Below the pieces are notes generated by a model. That model saw nothing but the letters and a program-made list of their open reading frames with translations, did not search any database and was not told where the DNA came from. A program made the translations under genes and the position numbers. A DNA stretch of 64,000 bases from Demequina muriae (GTDB lineage Bacteria > Actinomycetota > Actinomycetes > Actinomycetales > Demequinaceae): NCBI RefSeq assembly GCF_030418295.1, contig NZ_JAUHQA010000001.1, positions 682,001 through 746,000 on the forward strand, in the 5' to 3' direction. Shown here one piece after another: positions 36,414-46,079 of this stretch. Numbering within the stretch: the stretch's first letter is position 1; each line of letters begins with the position of its first letter.

Positions 36414-38099
36414 TTGTCCACCCCTGCCACCACGCCCGTCACGCTCGACGACGCCCTCGCCGAAGGCATCTCCGAGCGCACGTTCCGTCGCCGCTGGGCG
36501 ATCCTCGCCACGCTGTGCCTGGGATTGATGACCGCGATGATCGCGAACATGAGCCTCAACCTGGCTCTGCCGGATCTCGCGGTGGACTTCTCGCTCACGC
36601 AGCTCGAGCTCACCTGGGTGGTCGAGGCGTTCGCGCTGGTGTTCGCCGCGCTGCTGTTCATCGCCGCCGCGATCGCCGACCGCTACGGCCGCAAGCGCAC
36701 CATGATGGTGGGCCTCGTCATCTTCGTGCTCGCGTCCCTGTACGCACCGTTCTTCGCGTCCACCGGCGCGGAGCTCATCGCGTCCCGCGCCGTCATGGGC
36801 ATCGGCGGCGCGCTCGTGATGCCCACGACCCTGTCGCTCGTCAACGTCGTGTTCCCGTCGAAGGAACGCCCGCGGGCCATCGCGATCTGGGCGGCCGTCG
36901 CCGGCGTAGGCATGATGATCGGCTCCGTGCTGACGGGCGTCCTCCTGCACTTCTTCGACTGGCACTCGGCGTTCCTGCTCGGCGCCGTGTTCGGCGTCGT
37001 CTCTCTCGTGGTCACCGCGCGCATCGTGCCGGAGTCGGTGGACGAGAAGGTCACCCCCGTGGACTGGACCGGCGGCGCCCTCATCACGATGGCCCTCGCC
37101 GGCATCGTCTACACGATCATGGAAGCGCCGTCGCACGGCTTCGACGACACCATGACCATCGTCGCCGCCGTCGTGGGCGCGGCCTCGCTCGCCGCCTTCA
37201 TCTGGTGGGAGCTGCGCGCCACGCACCCCATGCTCGACCTGAGCCTGTTCCGCAGCTCGCGCTTCACGCTGTCCGTCATCTCGGTGACGCTCACGTTCTT
37301 CGCCATGATGGGCGCCTTCTTCGGCATGACCCAGATCTTCCAGCTGGTGATGGACTACAACTCGCTCATCACCTCGCTGGCCTTCATCCCTGCGATGCTG
37401 CCCATGATGATCGTGGGGCCGTTCGTCCCCACCATCGTCGAGAAGGTCGGCACCCGCTGGACCGTGATCCCCGGCCTCCTGCTCATCGCGGGCGGATTCG
37501 GACTGATGACCACGTGGCCCACCGTCCCGGCGTACTGGGACTTCCTCATCGCGATGTCGCTCATCACGTTCGGCATGGCGCTGGTGATGACCCCGGCGAC
37601 CAACATGATGATGGCCTCGGTGCCGCGCAACCGGTCCGGCATGGGGTCGGCGATGAACGACACCACCCGTGAGCTGGGCGCGTCGCTCGGCATTGCGGTG
37701 CTCGGCTCGCTGATCGCGAACCAGTACGCCTCGAACATCGCCCCCGTCGCTGAGGACCTGCCCGGGGAGGCCGGCGCCGCCGTCGGCGACTCGCTCGCGG
37801 GAGCGGTCGCCGTGACGGACCAGATGAGCGCGGGAGGCGGCACGGCCGCCGATGGTGCGAGCCAGATCGCCTTCGCGGCCCAGGAGGCGTTCATGGACGC
37901 CAACCAGTACGCCATGGCCATCTCCGCCGTGATCGCGATCGGCACCGCGATCCTCATGCTGATCGCGCTGCCGCGAGGCGACAAGTCCTTGTCCGCTGAG
38001 CCGGGCAGCGCACCCCACGAGGACCGCTCAGCTGCCGACGCGGAGGAACCCGCCCCCGCATCGGCCGCCGCCTCGCACTCGACTACTCCGTCACAGTAG
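36414..38099 (+). CDS. MFS transporter, DHA2 (14-TM drug:H+ antiporter) family
   Basis: 561 aa with about 14 membrane segments. Motif A in IADRYGRKRTMM, ALPDLAVDFSLTQLELTWVVEAF in TM1-2, and motif C-like GVGMMIGSVLTGVLL. The C-terminal 40 residues are an acidic/Ala-rich cytoplasmic tail. TTG at 36414 is the start, preceded by CTGGAGG at 6 nt. Divergent from a marR gene, which suggests inducible export of a toxic compound. Substrate unknown. Confidence 0.92.
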   Translation: MSTPATTPVTLDDALAEGISERTFRRRWAILATLCLGLMTAMIANMSLNLALPDLAVDFSLTQLELTWVVEAFALVFAALLFIAAAIADRYGRKRTMMVGLVIFVLASLYAPFFASTGAELIASRAVMGIGGALVMPTTLSLVNVVFPSKERPRAIAIWAAVAGVGMMIGSVLTGVLLHFFDWHSAFLLGAVFGVVSLVVTARIVPESVDEKVTPVDWTGGALITMALAGIVYTIMEAPSHGFDDTMTIVAAVVGAASLAAFIWWELRATHPMLDLSLFRSSRFTLSVISVTLTFFAMMGAFFGMTQIFQLVMDYNSLITSLAFIPAMLPMMIVGPFVPTIVEKVGTRWTVIPGLLLIAGGFGLMTTWPTVPAYWDFLIAMSLITFGMALVMTPATNMMMASVPRNRSGMGSAMNDTTRELGASLGIAVLGSLIANQYASNIAPVAEDLPGEAGAAVGDSLAGAVAVTDQMSAGGGTAADGASQIAFAAQEAFMDANQYAMAISAVIAIGTAILMLIALPRGDKSLSAEPGSAPHEDRSAADAEEPAPASAAASHSTTPSQ

Positions 38100-38154
38100 G
38101 AAGGTCAGGACTCCTCTTCGCGATTGCGGGCCACCTGGAGGAACGTCAGGACTC
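38098..38154. repeat. Paired 16-bp direct repeats, 41-bp period, between convergent genes
   Basis: AGGAAGGTCAGGACTC (38098-38113) and AGGAACGTCAGGACTC (38139-38154) differ at one base and start exactly 41 bp apart. They fill the gap between the MFS and GH51 genes; the first overlaps the MFS stop and the second overlaps the GH51 stop. The same 41-bp pairing with a different core is seen at 48605, 51087 and 53376. Confidence 0.75.
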
Positions 38155-39661
38155 ATTCGGCCTCGAGGGAGACCGCGACCCACGACACGGGCGGGAGCGT
38201 GAACGTCAGCACGCTCCCGTCCAGCCGGGTCTCGAGCCGGCGCGGCGTCACGCGCTCGGGTTCCTCGAGCGAGTTGGCGGCGTACATGTCGGGGTCGGAC
38301 AGCACGTGCGCCTCGGACACGCGGGAGGCCCCGAGAGACGCCACATCGACGGTCACCTCGACCGACTCGTCAAGCGCCCGGTTGACGGCGAAGATCGCCG
38401 CCGAGTCGCCATCCCGCGTCGCCACCGCAGTCACCGCCGGGACGTCGCCGTGGCGCTCGGTGGAGATCGACGGGCACTCCACGGCCACGTCGACTGCCTC
38501 TCCCTGCGCAAGCCGCGACGTGAGGGCGAACGGGAAGAACGTGGTCTGGCGCCAGGCCAGGCCGCCGGGCTCCGTCATGATGGGCGCGATCACGTTGACG
38601 AGCTGCGCGAGAGAGGCGCTCGTCACCCGGTCCGCGTGGCGCACCAGAGAGATCAGCAGCGACCCCAGCACCACCGCGTCGAGCACGCTGTAGCGATCCT
38701 CGAGCAGGCGCGGAGCGACGGGCCAGTGCTCGATGTCGGTGATCTTCTCCTGGCTCATGAACCGCCGCATGTACCAGACGTTCCACTCGTCGAATGAGAT
38801 GCCGACCGTGCGATCGGAGCCGGCGGCCTCGCGCGCCTCGTCGACGATCTGTGCGACCTCCTCGATGAAGGCATCCATGTCGACGGCAGACGCCAGGAAG
38901 CTCGCAGCATCTCCGTCCACCTCCTCGTAGTACGCGTGGCACGAGATGTAGTCGACCTCGTCGTACGCGTGGCGGAGCACGGTGCGCTCCCATGCGCCGA
39001 AGGTAGGCATGCTGCGGGCGGAGGATCCGCACACCACCAGCTCGAGGTCGGGGTCGACCTGGCGCATCGCGCGCGCCGTTCTCGCGGCCAGCTCTCCGTA
39101 CGAGTCCGCGTCCCGGTGCCCCAGCTGCCAGGGGCCGTCCATCTCGTTGCCCAGGCACCACATGCGGATGTCGAACGGCTCGTCGCGGCCATGTGCTCGC
39201 CTGGCCTCAGACAGCTCCGTGCCACCCCGGATCCTGCAGTACTCGAGGAGATCCAGCGCCTCCTGCACCCCACGCGTGCCGAGATTGACGGCCAGCATCA
39301 GTTCGCTGCCCACGTGTTCGAGCCACGTGGAGAACTCGTGCAGACCCACCTCGTTGGTCTCGATCGAATGCCACGCCAGGTCGAGCCGACGCGGACGCTC
39401 CTCTCGCGGCCCGACCCCGTCCTCCCACCGATACCCGGAGACGAAGTTTCCCCCCGGGTACCGGATGGCGCTCACGCCGAGCTCGCGCACCAGGTCGATC
39501 ACGTCTGCCCGGAACCCGTCCGCATCGGCCGTGGGGTGCCCGGGCTCGTAGATGCCGGTATAGACATGCCGTCCGAGGTGCTCGACGAACCCTCCGAAGA
39601 GGCGGCGTCGCACAGGGCCGATGCCCGCGTCCGCCTGAATGCTGAGGTTCGCCTGCGCCAC
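38153..39661 (-). CDS. Alpha-L-arabinofuranosidase, GH51
   Basis: 502 aa, full length for AbfA-type enzymes. Removes arabinofuranose from arabinoxylan or arabinan oligosaccharides. Seen: FGGFVEHLGRHVYTGIYEPG, IRYPGGNFVSGYRWEDG, acid/base Glu173 in MWCLGNEMDGPWQ and nucleophile Glu292 in ISFDEWNVWYM. No signal peptide, so it acts in the cytoplasm on imported oligosaccharides. GTG at 39661 follows GAAGGAGC. It stands alone, with no transporter adjacent. Confidence 0.95.
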   Translation of the reverse strand: MAQANLSIQADAGIGPVRRRLFGGFVEHLGRHVYTGIYEPGHPTADADGFRADVIDLVRELGVSAIRYPGGNFVSGYRWEDGVGPREERPRRLDLAWHSIETNEVGLHEFSTWLEHVGSELMLAVNLGTRGVQEALDLLEYCRIRGGTELSEARRAHGRDEPFDIRMWCLGNEMDGPWQLGHRDADSYGELAARTARAMRQVDPDLELVVCGSSARSMPTFGAWERTVLRHAYDEVDYISCHAYYEEVDGDAASFLASAVDMDAFIEEVAQIVDEAREAAGSDRTVGISFDEWNVWYMRRFMSQEKITDIEHWPVAPRLLEDRYSVLDAVVLGSLLISLVRHADRVTSASLAQLVNVIAPIMTEPGGLAWRQTTFFPFALTSRLAQGEAVDVAVECPSISTERHGDVPAVTAVATRDGDSAAIFAVNRALDESVEVTVDVASLGASRVSEAHVLSDPDMYAANSLEEPERVTPRRLETRLDGSVLTFTLPPVSWVAVSLEAE

Positions 39662-39829
39662 GGTTGCTCCTTCGCCCTGCGTGCCTGTGCTCGGTGCCGA
39701 GCGCCCTGCGGCGCTCTCGGGGACAGGCTAGCCGCGAGACGGCCGATGCCCGGGCCGGCGAGCGCGCATCCGCCAGCACCTCGCGCGAAACTTTCTCAAG
39801 CGCCGCGCAGCCGCCGTTAGCCTGTCTCC

Positions 39830-40504
39830 ATGGTGGTCCCCTTCGTCCTCGCCTCTCAGTCCCCTGCTCGCCTCGCGACGCTGCGCTCAGCGGGCATCGA
39901 GCCCCAGGTCATCGTCTCGAACGTCGACGAGGACGCCGTGCTGGCACACGCGCGCACGACGTTCGAGGAGCGGGCACGTGCCGGCATCGGGCTCCCTCTC
40001 GCCCTCGCCGACCAGCCTTACCTGCTGGCGCGCGCCAAGGCCGACGATGTGGTGGCGCGCCACGCGCCCGACGCGATCGTGCTCGGCTGTGACTCGATGC
40101 TGGAGTTCGACGGAGAGATCCTGGGCAAGCCCGGCACGCCGGAGGTGGCTCGGGAGAGGTGGCGCGCGATGCGGGGGCGCAACGGCGTGCTGCACAGCGG
40201 CCACGCACTGGTCGATAACCGGCTCGAGCGGCGCGAGGAGACGGGTCAGCCGACGCTCGCAGGCGACACCTCGTCGACCGTCGTGCACTTCGCCGACCTG
40301 TCGGATCACGAGATCGACGCGTACGTCGCCACCGGCGAGCCGCTGGGCGTTGCCGGGGCGTTCACCGTGGACGGGCTGGGAGGCCCCTACGTCGAACGCA
40401 TCGACGGCGACTTCCACGGGGTGGTGGGTGTCTCACTGCCGCTCCTGCGCCGGCTGCTGCGAGGCCTCGGCGTCGACATTCACGAGCTGCGACACTCGGG
40501 ATGA
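39830..40504 (+). CDS. maf: Maf-family nucleotide pyrophosphatase
   Basis: 224 aa. Hydrolyses non-canonical or pyrimidine nucleoside triphosphates. Motifs: FVLASQSPARLATLRSAGI, the catalytic aspartate region IVLGCDSMLEFDGEILGKP, and GVAGAFTVDGLGGPYVERIDGD. ATG sits 6 nt after TAGCCT (39818-39823) and has no ribosome binding site, so it is probably leaderless. maf next to acyl-CoA carboxylase genes is a conserved actinobacterial arrangement. Confidence 0.92.
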   Translation: MVVPFVLASQSPARLATLRSAGIEPQVIVSNVDEDAVLAHARTTFEERARAGIGLPLALADQPYLLARAKADDVVARHAPDAIVLGCDSMLEFDGEILGKPGTPEVARERWRAMRGRNGVLHSGHALVDNRLERREETGQPTLAGDTSSTVVHFADLSDHEIDAYVATGEPLGVAGAFTVDGLGGPYVERIDGDFHGVVGVSLPLLRRLLRGLGVDIHELRHSG

Positions 40505-40574
40505 TTGTGGACACGGCACAACCTACGCGGCCGTAACCCAAGGAATCACCAAGTTCATTGTGGATAGTCCACAA
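40505..40574. promoter_or_regulatory. Two TTGTG-N7-CACAA operator sites upstream of accA3
   Basis: TTGTGGACACGGCACAA (40505-40521) and TTGTGGATAGTCCACAA (40558-40574) share the same 17-bp palindromic frame and start 53 bp apart (about five helical turns). The second extends to 9-bp perfect arms CATTGTGGA/TCCACAATG. This fits cooperative repressor binding controlling accA3. The regulator is not encoded nearby. Confidence 0.65.
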
Positions 40575-40669
40575 TGACGCCCCCAGGACCTTAGTCCGCA
40601 CACCAAAGTTCTCGGTACGCCGCCCCGGCGACCCCGGACCCCCGGCAGGCAGGCGCTACGGTGAGGGAC

Positions 40670-42457
40670 GTGTCTGCCTTCTCCTCTGTCCTGATCGCCA
40701 ATCGCGGCGAGATCGCCGTCCGAGTGATCCGCGCGTGCGCGGACGCGGGGCTGACCTCCATCGCGGTGTACGCCGAGCCCGATCGCGACGCCCCCCACGT
40801 GCACCTCGCCGACGAGGCCTACTCACTCGGTGGCTCCACCGCCGCCGAGACCTACCTCGACATCGCGCGCCTCATCGACGTCGCGCTCCGCTCAGGCGCG
40901 CAGGCGATCCACCCCGGGTACGGCTTCCTCGCGGAGAACGCCGGCTTCGCCCGTGCGGTCATCGAGGCGGGACTCACGTGGATCGGTCCCTCTCCCGATG
41001 CGATCGACGCTCTGGGAGACAAGGTGTCCGCGCGTCACATCGCCCAACGGGCCGGCGCCCCGCTGGTCCCGGGCACCAAGGACCCGGTCGCCAACGCGGA
41101 CGAGGTCATCGCGTTCGCGGATGAGTTCGGCCTCCCCGTCGCCATCAAGGCGGCGTTCGGGGGCGGCGGGCGCGGGCTCAAGGTGGCCCGCACCCGCGAG
41201 GAGATCCCCGAGATGTTCGACTCGGCCACGCGCGAGGCCGTCGCGGCGTTCGGACGCGGCGAGTGCTTCGTCGAGCGATTCCTCGACCGCCCCCGTCACG
41301 TCGAGACGCAGTGCCTCGCGGACCGTCACGGCAACGTGGTCGTGGTCTCGACGCGCGACTGCTCGCTGCAGCGCCGCCACCAGAAGCTGGTCGAAGAGGC
41401 CCCGGCGCCGTTTCTGACCGACGAGCAGAACGCCACCCTCGTCCGCTCGAGCGAGGCGATCCTGCGCGAGGCGGGCTACGAGGGCGCTGGCACGTGCGAG
41501 TTCCTCGTCGGCGTGGACGGCACCATCTCGTTCCTCGAGGTCAACACCCGGCTGCAGGTCGAGCACCCGGTGACGGAAGAGGTCACCGGCGTGGACCTCG
41601 TGCGCGAGCAGTTCCGCATCGCGGCAGGCGAGGCGATCTCGGACCTCGCGCCCACCGTGCGCGGCCACTCGATCGAGTTCCGCATCAATGGCGAGAACCC
41701 GGCCATGAACTTCATGCCCTCCCCCGGACGGCTCCACACGTTGCGGTTCCCCAGCGGGCCAGGCGTGCGCATCGACGCCGGCGTGCGCGAGGGCGACACC
41801 GTGTCGGGCAACTTCGACTCGATGATCGCGAAGGTCATCGTCACCGGCTCCACGCGCGAGCAGGCGATCGCGCGGGCGCGTCGCGCCCTGGCCGAGATGG
41901 CCGTCGAGGGCATTCCCACCGTGCTCCCTTTCCACCGTGCCGTCCTGGACGCGCCGGAGTTCACCGCCGCGTCGGGCGCGTTCGGCGTCTACACCACGTG
42001 GATCGAATCCGAGTTCGCCGACGCGGTCGCCGAGCTGGGCGCTGCCGGCGCCGGCGCGGATCATGCACCCGAGTCCGAGGCCACGGAGCGCGTGATCGTC
42101 GAGGTGGGAGGCAAGCGGCTCGAGGTCGTGCTGCCCGCATCGCTCGCCCAGGCCGGCCGCGCAGGAGCACGCCGGGGCGCCCCTGCACGCCGTGGCGCCC
42201 GCCGATCAGGCAACGGCTCCGCGCGCCCCGCGTCGGGCTCCACTCTCACGTCACCCATGCAGGGCACCATCGTGAAGATCGCCGTCGCGGACGGCGACAC
42301 CGTGGCGGAAGGCGACCTCATCGTGGTGCTCGAAGCGATGAAGATGGAGCAGCCCCTCCTCGCCCACAAGGACGGCGTCGTGACGGGACTTCAGCACGCC
42401 GTCGGCGCCTCCGTCAGCTCTGGCACCCTCATCTGCGATATCGCCGACGCACAGTGA
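40670..42457 (+). CDS. accA3: Acyl-CoA carboxylase alpha subunit (biotin carboxylase + BCCP)
   Basis: 595 aa. Biotin carboxylase domain ([31 protein letters not shown]-grasp [33 protein letters not shown]), a linker rich in Arg/Ala, and the biotinyl domain with EAMKMEQP carrying the lysine modified by BirA. Works with AccD and AccE to make malonyl- or methylmalonyl-CoA. GTG at 40670 lies 7 nt after TACGGT; another GTG nine bases upstream is possible. Two palindromic operators precede it. Confidence 0.94.
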   Translation: MSAFSSVLIANRGEIAVRVIRACADAGLTSIAVYAEPDRDAPHVHLADEAYSLGGSTAAETYLDIARLIDVALRSGAQAIHPGYGFLAENAGFARAVIEAGLTWIGPSPDAIDALGDKVSARHIAQRAGAPLVPGTKDPVANADEVIAFADEFGLPVAIKAAFGGGGRGLKVARTREEIPEMFDSATREAVAAFGRGECFVERFLDRPRHVETQCLADRHGNVVVVSTRDCSLQRRHQKLVEEAPAPFLTDEQNATLVRSSEAILREAGYEGAGTCEFLVGVDGTISFLEVNTRLQVEHPVTEEVTGVDLVREQFRIAAGEAISDLAPTVRGHSIEFRINGENPAMNFMPSPGRLHTLRFPSGPGVRIDAGVREGDTVSGNFDSMIAKVIVTGSTREQAIARARRALAEMAVEGIPTVLPFHRAVLDAPEFTAASGAFGVYTTWIESEFADAVAELGAAGAGADHAPESEATERVIVEVGGKRLEVVLPASLAQAGRAGARRGAPARRGARRSGNGSARPASGSTLTSPMQGTIVKIAVADGDTVAEGDLIVVLEAMKMEQPLLAHKDGVVTGLQHAVGASVSSGTLICDIADAQ

Positions 42458-42487
42458 GCACCCGCCCTGCCAGGTAGCGTGTCCTCT

Positions 42488-44554
42488 ATGGTCTCCGCTC
42501 AGCGTCGTGCGCTCTTCCTCGTGGCGGTCGCGTCATGGCTCCTGCTTGACTCGGTCCGCACCGCCGGCCCTCTGCTCTCGGCGCTCTACGACGACTCGCT
42601 GACGCTGGTCGTCGCGGCAGCGCTCGGCACCTTCGCGGGCGGAGGCGTATTGGCGTGGCTCGCCGCGATGGTGGGTCGGCACTTCGGCCACGGCGTCGTG
42701 GTCCTCTACCTCGTCGGCGTGCTGGCCGTGCTGAGACTCGGTCTCCCGTTCATCACAGGGGGCTGGCTGATCGCCGCCGGCCTCTACCTGGTCGCGTTCG
42801 CGATCGCAGGCGTCGTGATGACCACTCGCGTCGCGATCGGCAACGGCGGCTCCGGCACCGCTCTCGCGGGAACCTCCCTCGGCGCCGCCGCCGCAGTGCT
42901 CGAGCACACAGTCCTGCGCACGTGGGACGCGGTCTGGCGCGAGGACCTGCTGGGATGGATCGCACTCGGAACCGTGGCGGCGCTCGCCATCCTCGTCGGA
43001 GCGCTGTGCCGCACTCTCGAGCCTGCGCCCACGTCGCGAGGCTGGTGGGCCCTCGGACTGCACTGGTCGCTGCTCGGATTCGCGTTCGCCAACATCGCGT
43101 GGGTGAATGCCCAGACGGAGCTGCGCATGTCCGCGGGCGTCGCGGTCACCGTGGTCTCCCTGTGCCTGGCCGCCGGGCTCGCGGCCCAGGCCCACCGAAT
43201 CTCACGTGTGGTGAGCACGGTGATCGCCGTCGCCGGCGCCGTGGCGCTCGCCGTCGTGATGCTGCGGCCTGGGATGGATGCGGCATTGGCACTCCCCGTC
43301 GCCACCGCCGCCACCACGCTCGCGGCGGCCCATGCTCTGCGCCCCGCCCCCAGCAGCGCCGCGCGTCGCCTGACGGCCGCGATCGTCTTCGGGCTCGCCC
43401 TCATCGCGCCCGTGCTGGTCATCCAGCTCGACTACGAGCGCCCTCTCGGCATCCCACCCCTCAGCATCGCGGTCACCGTCGGCGTCGCCGTGCTCCTCTA
43501 CGGAACGTGGCGCGCGTGGGTGGCGCACCGACCCGACTCCGGGGGCCGCACTGTCACGTCCGACGGCACGGCCGCGACCGACGGCACGACGGTGGCCGAT
43601 GCGAGCACCCCGCGATCGTGGATCGCCCCCGGAGTGCCGGTCGGCGCAGCGCTCGGGGTCGCAGCCGCGGTCGCGGTCGGCGCGTGGACTCAGGCGACGT
43701 ACGAGGCGCCCCGTGTCTACTCGGCCGACTTCATCCAGGCCCCGTACGTCACGTCCTGGAACCTCCACTTCGGAGTCACCCACGAGGCCGGTGCCGGGCC
43801 GCGCGTGGATCTCGATGAGTTGGCCGCCGCGCTGAGCGGCACCGACGTCGCGATGCTCCAAGAGGTGCAGCGCGGATGGCTGCTCGGCGGAGGCACCGAC
43901 ATGCTCGAGTACCTCGCGGGAGAGCTGGATCTTCCGTACTCGTACGCTCCCGCGCACGACCGCCAGTTCGGCAACGCGATCTTCACGTCTCGCCCGCACG
44001 CTGAGCCCCGCACCCTGGAGCTGCCCTTCGGCGAGGGACCTCAGGAGCGCAGTGCGCTCGCCGTCGACTTCATGGGAGCGACCTTCGTGTCCACGCACCT
44101 GCAGTCCACGGACGAGGCGGACGAGACTCGGCTCGCGCAGTCGCAGGCGCTCCTCGACTGGGTCGCCGGCACCCAGCCCACCGTCGTCGGCGGCGACTTC
44201 AACGCGGAGCCGGGAGACGCCGCCCACCAGGCGATGGTGGACGCCGGGTTCGTGAGCGCCCAAACGCAGCTCGGCGTCACCGGCCCCACGTACGTCGGCC
44301 CCGACATGACCGGCGAGCAGGCGACGCTGATCGACTATCTGTTCGGCCGCGGCGTCGAGTTCACGGAGTTCGAGCTGCGGGCGCTGCCGTGGTCGGACCA
44401 CTGGCCACTGACGGCGAGGGCCGCCACGGGAGCCCTGGCTCCCACCGACCCGGAGGCCGATCTGAACGAGCTCCAGCCGGCACCGACCCCATCCACCTCG
44501 GTGTCGCCGAGCGCATCGGCCTCGCCCACCCCTTCCCCGTCAGCGAGCGAGTAG
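42488..44554 (+). CDS. Membrane-anchored endonuclease/exonuclease/phosphatase family protein
   Basis: 688 aa. Residues 1-400 contain about ten or more membrane segments. The C-terminal 240 residues are an EEP hydrolase: YVTSWNLHFG, VAMLQEVQ, STHLQSTD, VVGGDFNAEPGD and SDHWPL, with catalytic Asn, Glu, Asp and His. The protein ends in a Pro/Ser/Thr-rich tail. The hydrolase probably faces outward and cleaves phosphodiesters of lipids, nucleic acids or envelope polymers. ATG at 42488 is 7 nt after TAGCGT; a GTG three codons upstream is the alternative start. Confidence 0.85.
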   Translation: MVSAQRRALFLVAVASWLLLDSVRTAGPLLSALYDDSLTLVVAAALGTFAGGGVLAWLAAMVGRHFGHGVVVLYLVGVLAVLRLGLPFITGGWLIAAGLYLVAFAIAGVVMTTRVAIGNGGSGTALAGTSLGAAAAVLEHTVLRTWDAVWREDLLGWIALGTVAALAILVGALCRTLEPAPTSRGWWALGLHWSLLGFAFANIAWVNAQTELRMSAGVAVTVVSLCLAAGLAAQAHRISRVVSTVIAVAGAVALAVVMLRPGMDAALALPVATAATTLAAAHALRPAPSSAARRLTAAIVFGLALIAPVLVIQLDYERPLGIPPLSIAVTVGVAVLLYGTWRAWVAHRPDSGGRTVTSDGTAATDGTTVADASTPRSWIAPGVPVGAALGVAAAVAVGAWTQATYEAPRVYSADFIQAPYVTSWNLHFGVTHEAGAGPRVDLDELAAALSGTDVAMLQEVQRGWLLGGGTDMLEYLAGELDLPYSYAPAHDRQFGNAIFTSRPHAEPRTLELPFGEGPQERSALAVDFMGATFVSTHLQSTDEADETRLAQSQALLDWVAGTQPTVVGGDFNAEPGDAAHQAMVDAGFVSAQTQLGVTGPTYVGPDMTGEQATLIDYLFGRGVEFTEFELRALPWSDHWPLTARAATGALAPTDPEADLNELQPAPTPSTSVSPSASASPTPSPSASE

Positions 44555-44563
44555 CGACGCCAC

Positions 44564-45964
44564 TCAGTGCTGCCCCGGCTCCTCCATGTGGTGCAGCCGG
44601 CGGGCCGCCTCGGAGATGGTGCCCGACAGCGACGGGTAGACAGTGAAGGCGGAGGCGACGTCGTCCACGGTGAGGTGGTGCGCGACGGCGATCGACAGCG
44701 GGAAGATGTGCTCGCCTGCTCGCGAGCCCACGATCACAGCACCGAGGATCTGACCGGTCACCGTGTGCCCGAAGATCTTCACGAAGCCGGTGTCGATGCC
44801 GAGCATCTTGGCGCGCGGGTTGCGGGCCAGATCGAGCCGCGAGACCTCGTAGAAGATGCCCCGCTCGATGAGCTCGGCCTCGGTGGCTCCGACCGACGCG
44901 ATCTCGGGGGCGGTGAACACGTTCGCGGCGACGGTGCTGAGGTCGAGCGGCTGCACGGCATCGCCGAGGGCGTGCGCCATCGCGATGCGTCCCTGGGTTG
45001 CGGCGACCGAGGCGAGCGGAAGGACGCCCGTGCAGTCTCCCGCGGCGTACACGCCGCGAGCGGTGGTGCGTGACACGCGGTCGACCCGGACGTACCCGCG
45101 CTCGTCGAGTTCGACGCCAGCCTCCTCGAGCCCCATGCCGTGAGTGTTCGGGACGGAGCCGACGGCCATCAGGCAATGCGATCCCTCGACCACACGGCCG
45201 TCCGTGAGAGTGACGCGCACGCCGTCTCCGGTGTTCTCCACTGACTCAGCACGCGAATTGCCCATCACCGTCATGCCACGCGCCGCGAAGATCTCCTGGA
45301 TCAGGTCGGCCGCCTCGGGGTCCTGGGTCGCCAGGACCCGGTCGCCAGAGGAGATCAGCGTCACCTCCGAGCCGAGCAGGCGGTAGGCGCCAGCGAACTC
45401 CGCCCCCGTCACGCCGGAGCCGACCACGATGAGGTGCTCCGGGAGCGCGTCGATGTCGTACAGCTGGGTCCAGGTCAGGATGCGCTTCCCGTCGGGCTGT
45501 GCCGTGGGCAGCGTGCGCGGCCGCGCGCCCGTGGCGATCAGCACCGCATCAGCCTCGATGACCTCCCCGTCGACCTCGACCTGCGTGGGGCTCAGCAGGC
45601 GCGCCTCGCCGTCGATCACCTGGATGTCGTTGGTGGCGAGGCGCGTCGCGATGTCGTGCGACTGCTTGAGCACGAGCTTGCGGACGCGCTCGTTCACGGC
45701 GGCCAGGTCCACGACATGCTCGGCGAACTCGTGTGTGCCCGAGCCGTCGGCGTCGCGGATGCCCAGCTGCGGTGCACGGTCAGCGATGGTGCGCCACTCC
45801 GCCGTCGCGATCACGGTCTTGGAGGGCATCACGTCCGTCAGGACGGCATTGCCGCCGAGGCCCTGGCGCTCGATGAGCACCACCTCGGCCCCCTCCTTGA
45901 CGGCGACGAGAGCCGCCTCGTATCCGCCCGGTCCGCCGCCGATGATCACCATGCGAGTCGCCAT
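44564..45964 (-). CDS. lpdA: NAD(P)H-quinone dehydrogenase, LpdA type (flavoprotein disulfide reductase family)
   Basis: 466 aa. FAD motif VIIGGGPGGYEAALVAVKEG, NAD motif IVVGSGVTGAEFAGAYRLLG, and AAGDCTGVLPLASVAATQG. The redox-active CxxxxC is absent: GLGGNAVLTDVMPSKT has no cysteine. The C-terminal His-Glu dyad region reads YPSLSGTISE. This matches Rv3303c (LpdA), a quinone reductase, not lipoamide dehydrogenase. ATG at 45964; a second ATG four codons in is possible. Convergent with the EEP gene (9-bp gap). Confidence 0.9.
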   Translation of the reverse strand: MATRMVIIGGGPGGYEAALVAVKEGAEVVLIERQGLGGNAVLTDVMPSKTVIATAEWRTIADRAPQLGIRDADGSGTHEFAEHVVDLAAVNERVRKLVLKQSHDIATRLATNDIQVIDGEARLLSPTQVEVDGEVIEADAVLIATGARPRTLPTAQPDGKRILTWTQLYDIDALPEHLIVVGSGVTGAEFAGAYRLLGSEVTLISSGDRVLATQDPEAADLIQEIFAARGMTVMGNSRAESVENTGDGVRVTLTDGRVVEGSHCLMAVGSVPNTHGMGLEEAGVELDERGYVRVDRVSRTTARGVYAAGDCTGVLPLASVAATQGRIAMAHALGDAVQPLDLSTVAANVFTAPEIASVGATEAELIERGIFYEVSRLDLARNPRAKMLGIDTGFVKIFGHTVTGQILGAVIVGSRAGEHIFPLSIAVAHHLTVDDVASAFTVYPSLSGTISEAARRLHHMEEPGQH

Positions 45965-46079
45965 CCGCCCATTCTCACCCACACCGCCGAAGGGCCCAAA
46001 CTGCGCGATCGTTCTCGCGCCCCCGACAGCGGCCACTCACCGGCAGGTCATGGCCCCGATCCGGCGATAGTCTCGAGTC

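Noticed and set aside
44564-45964. Dihydrolipoamide dehydrogenase
   Set aside because: The redox-active cysteine pair and the His-Glu dyad are missing, which fits the LpdA quinone reductase subgroup.
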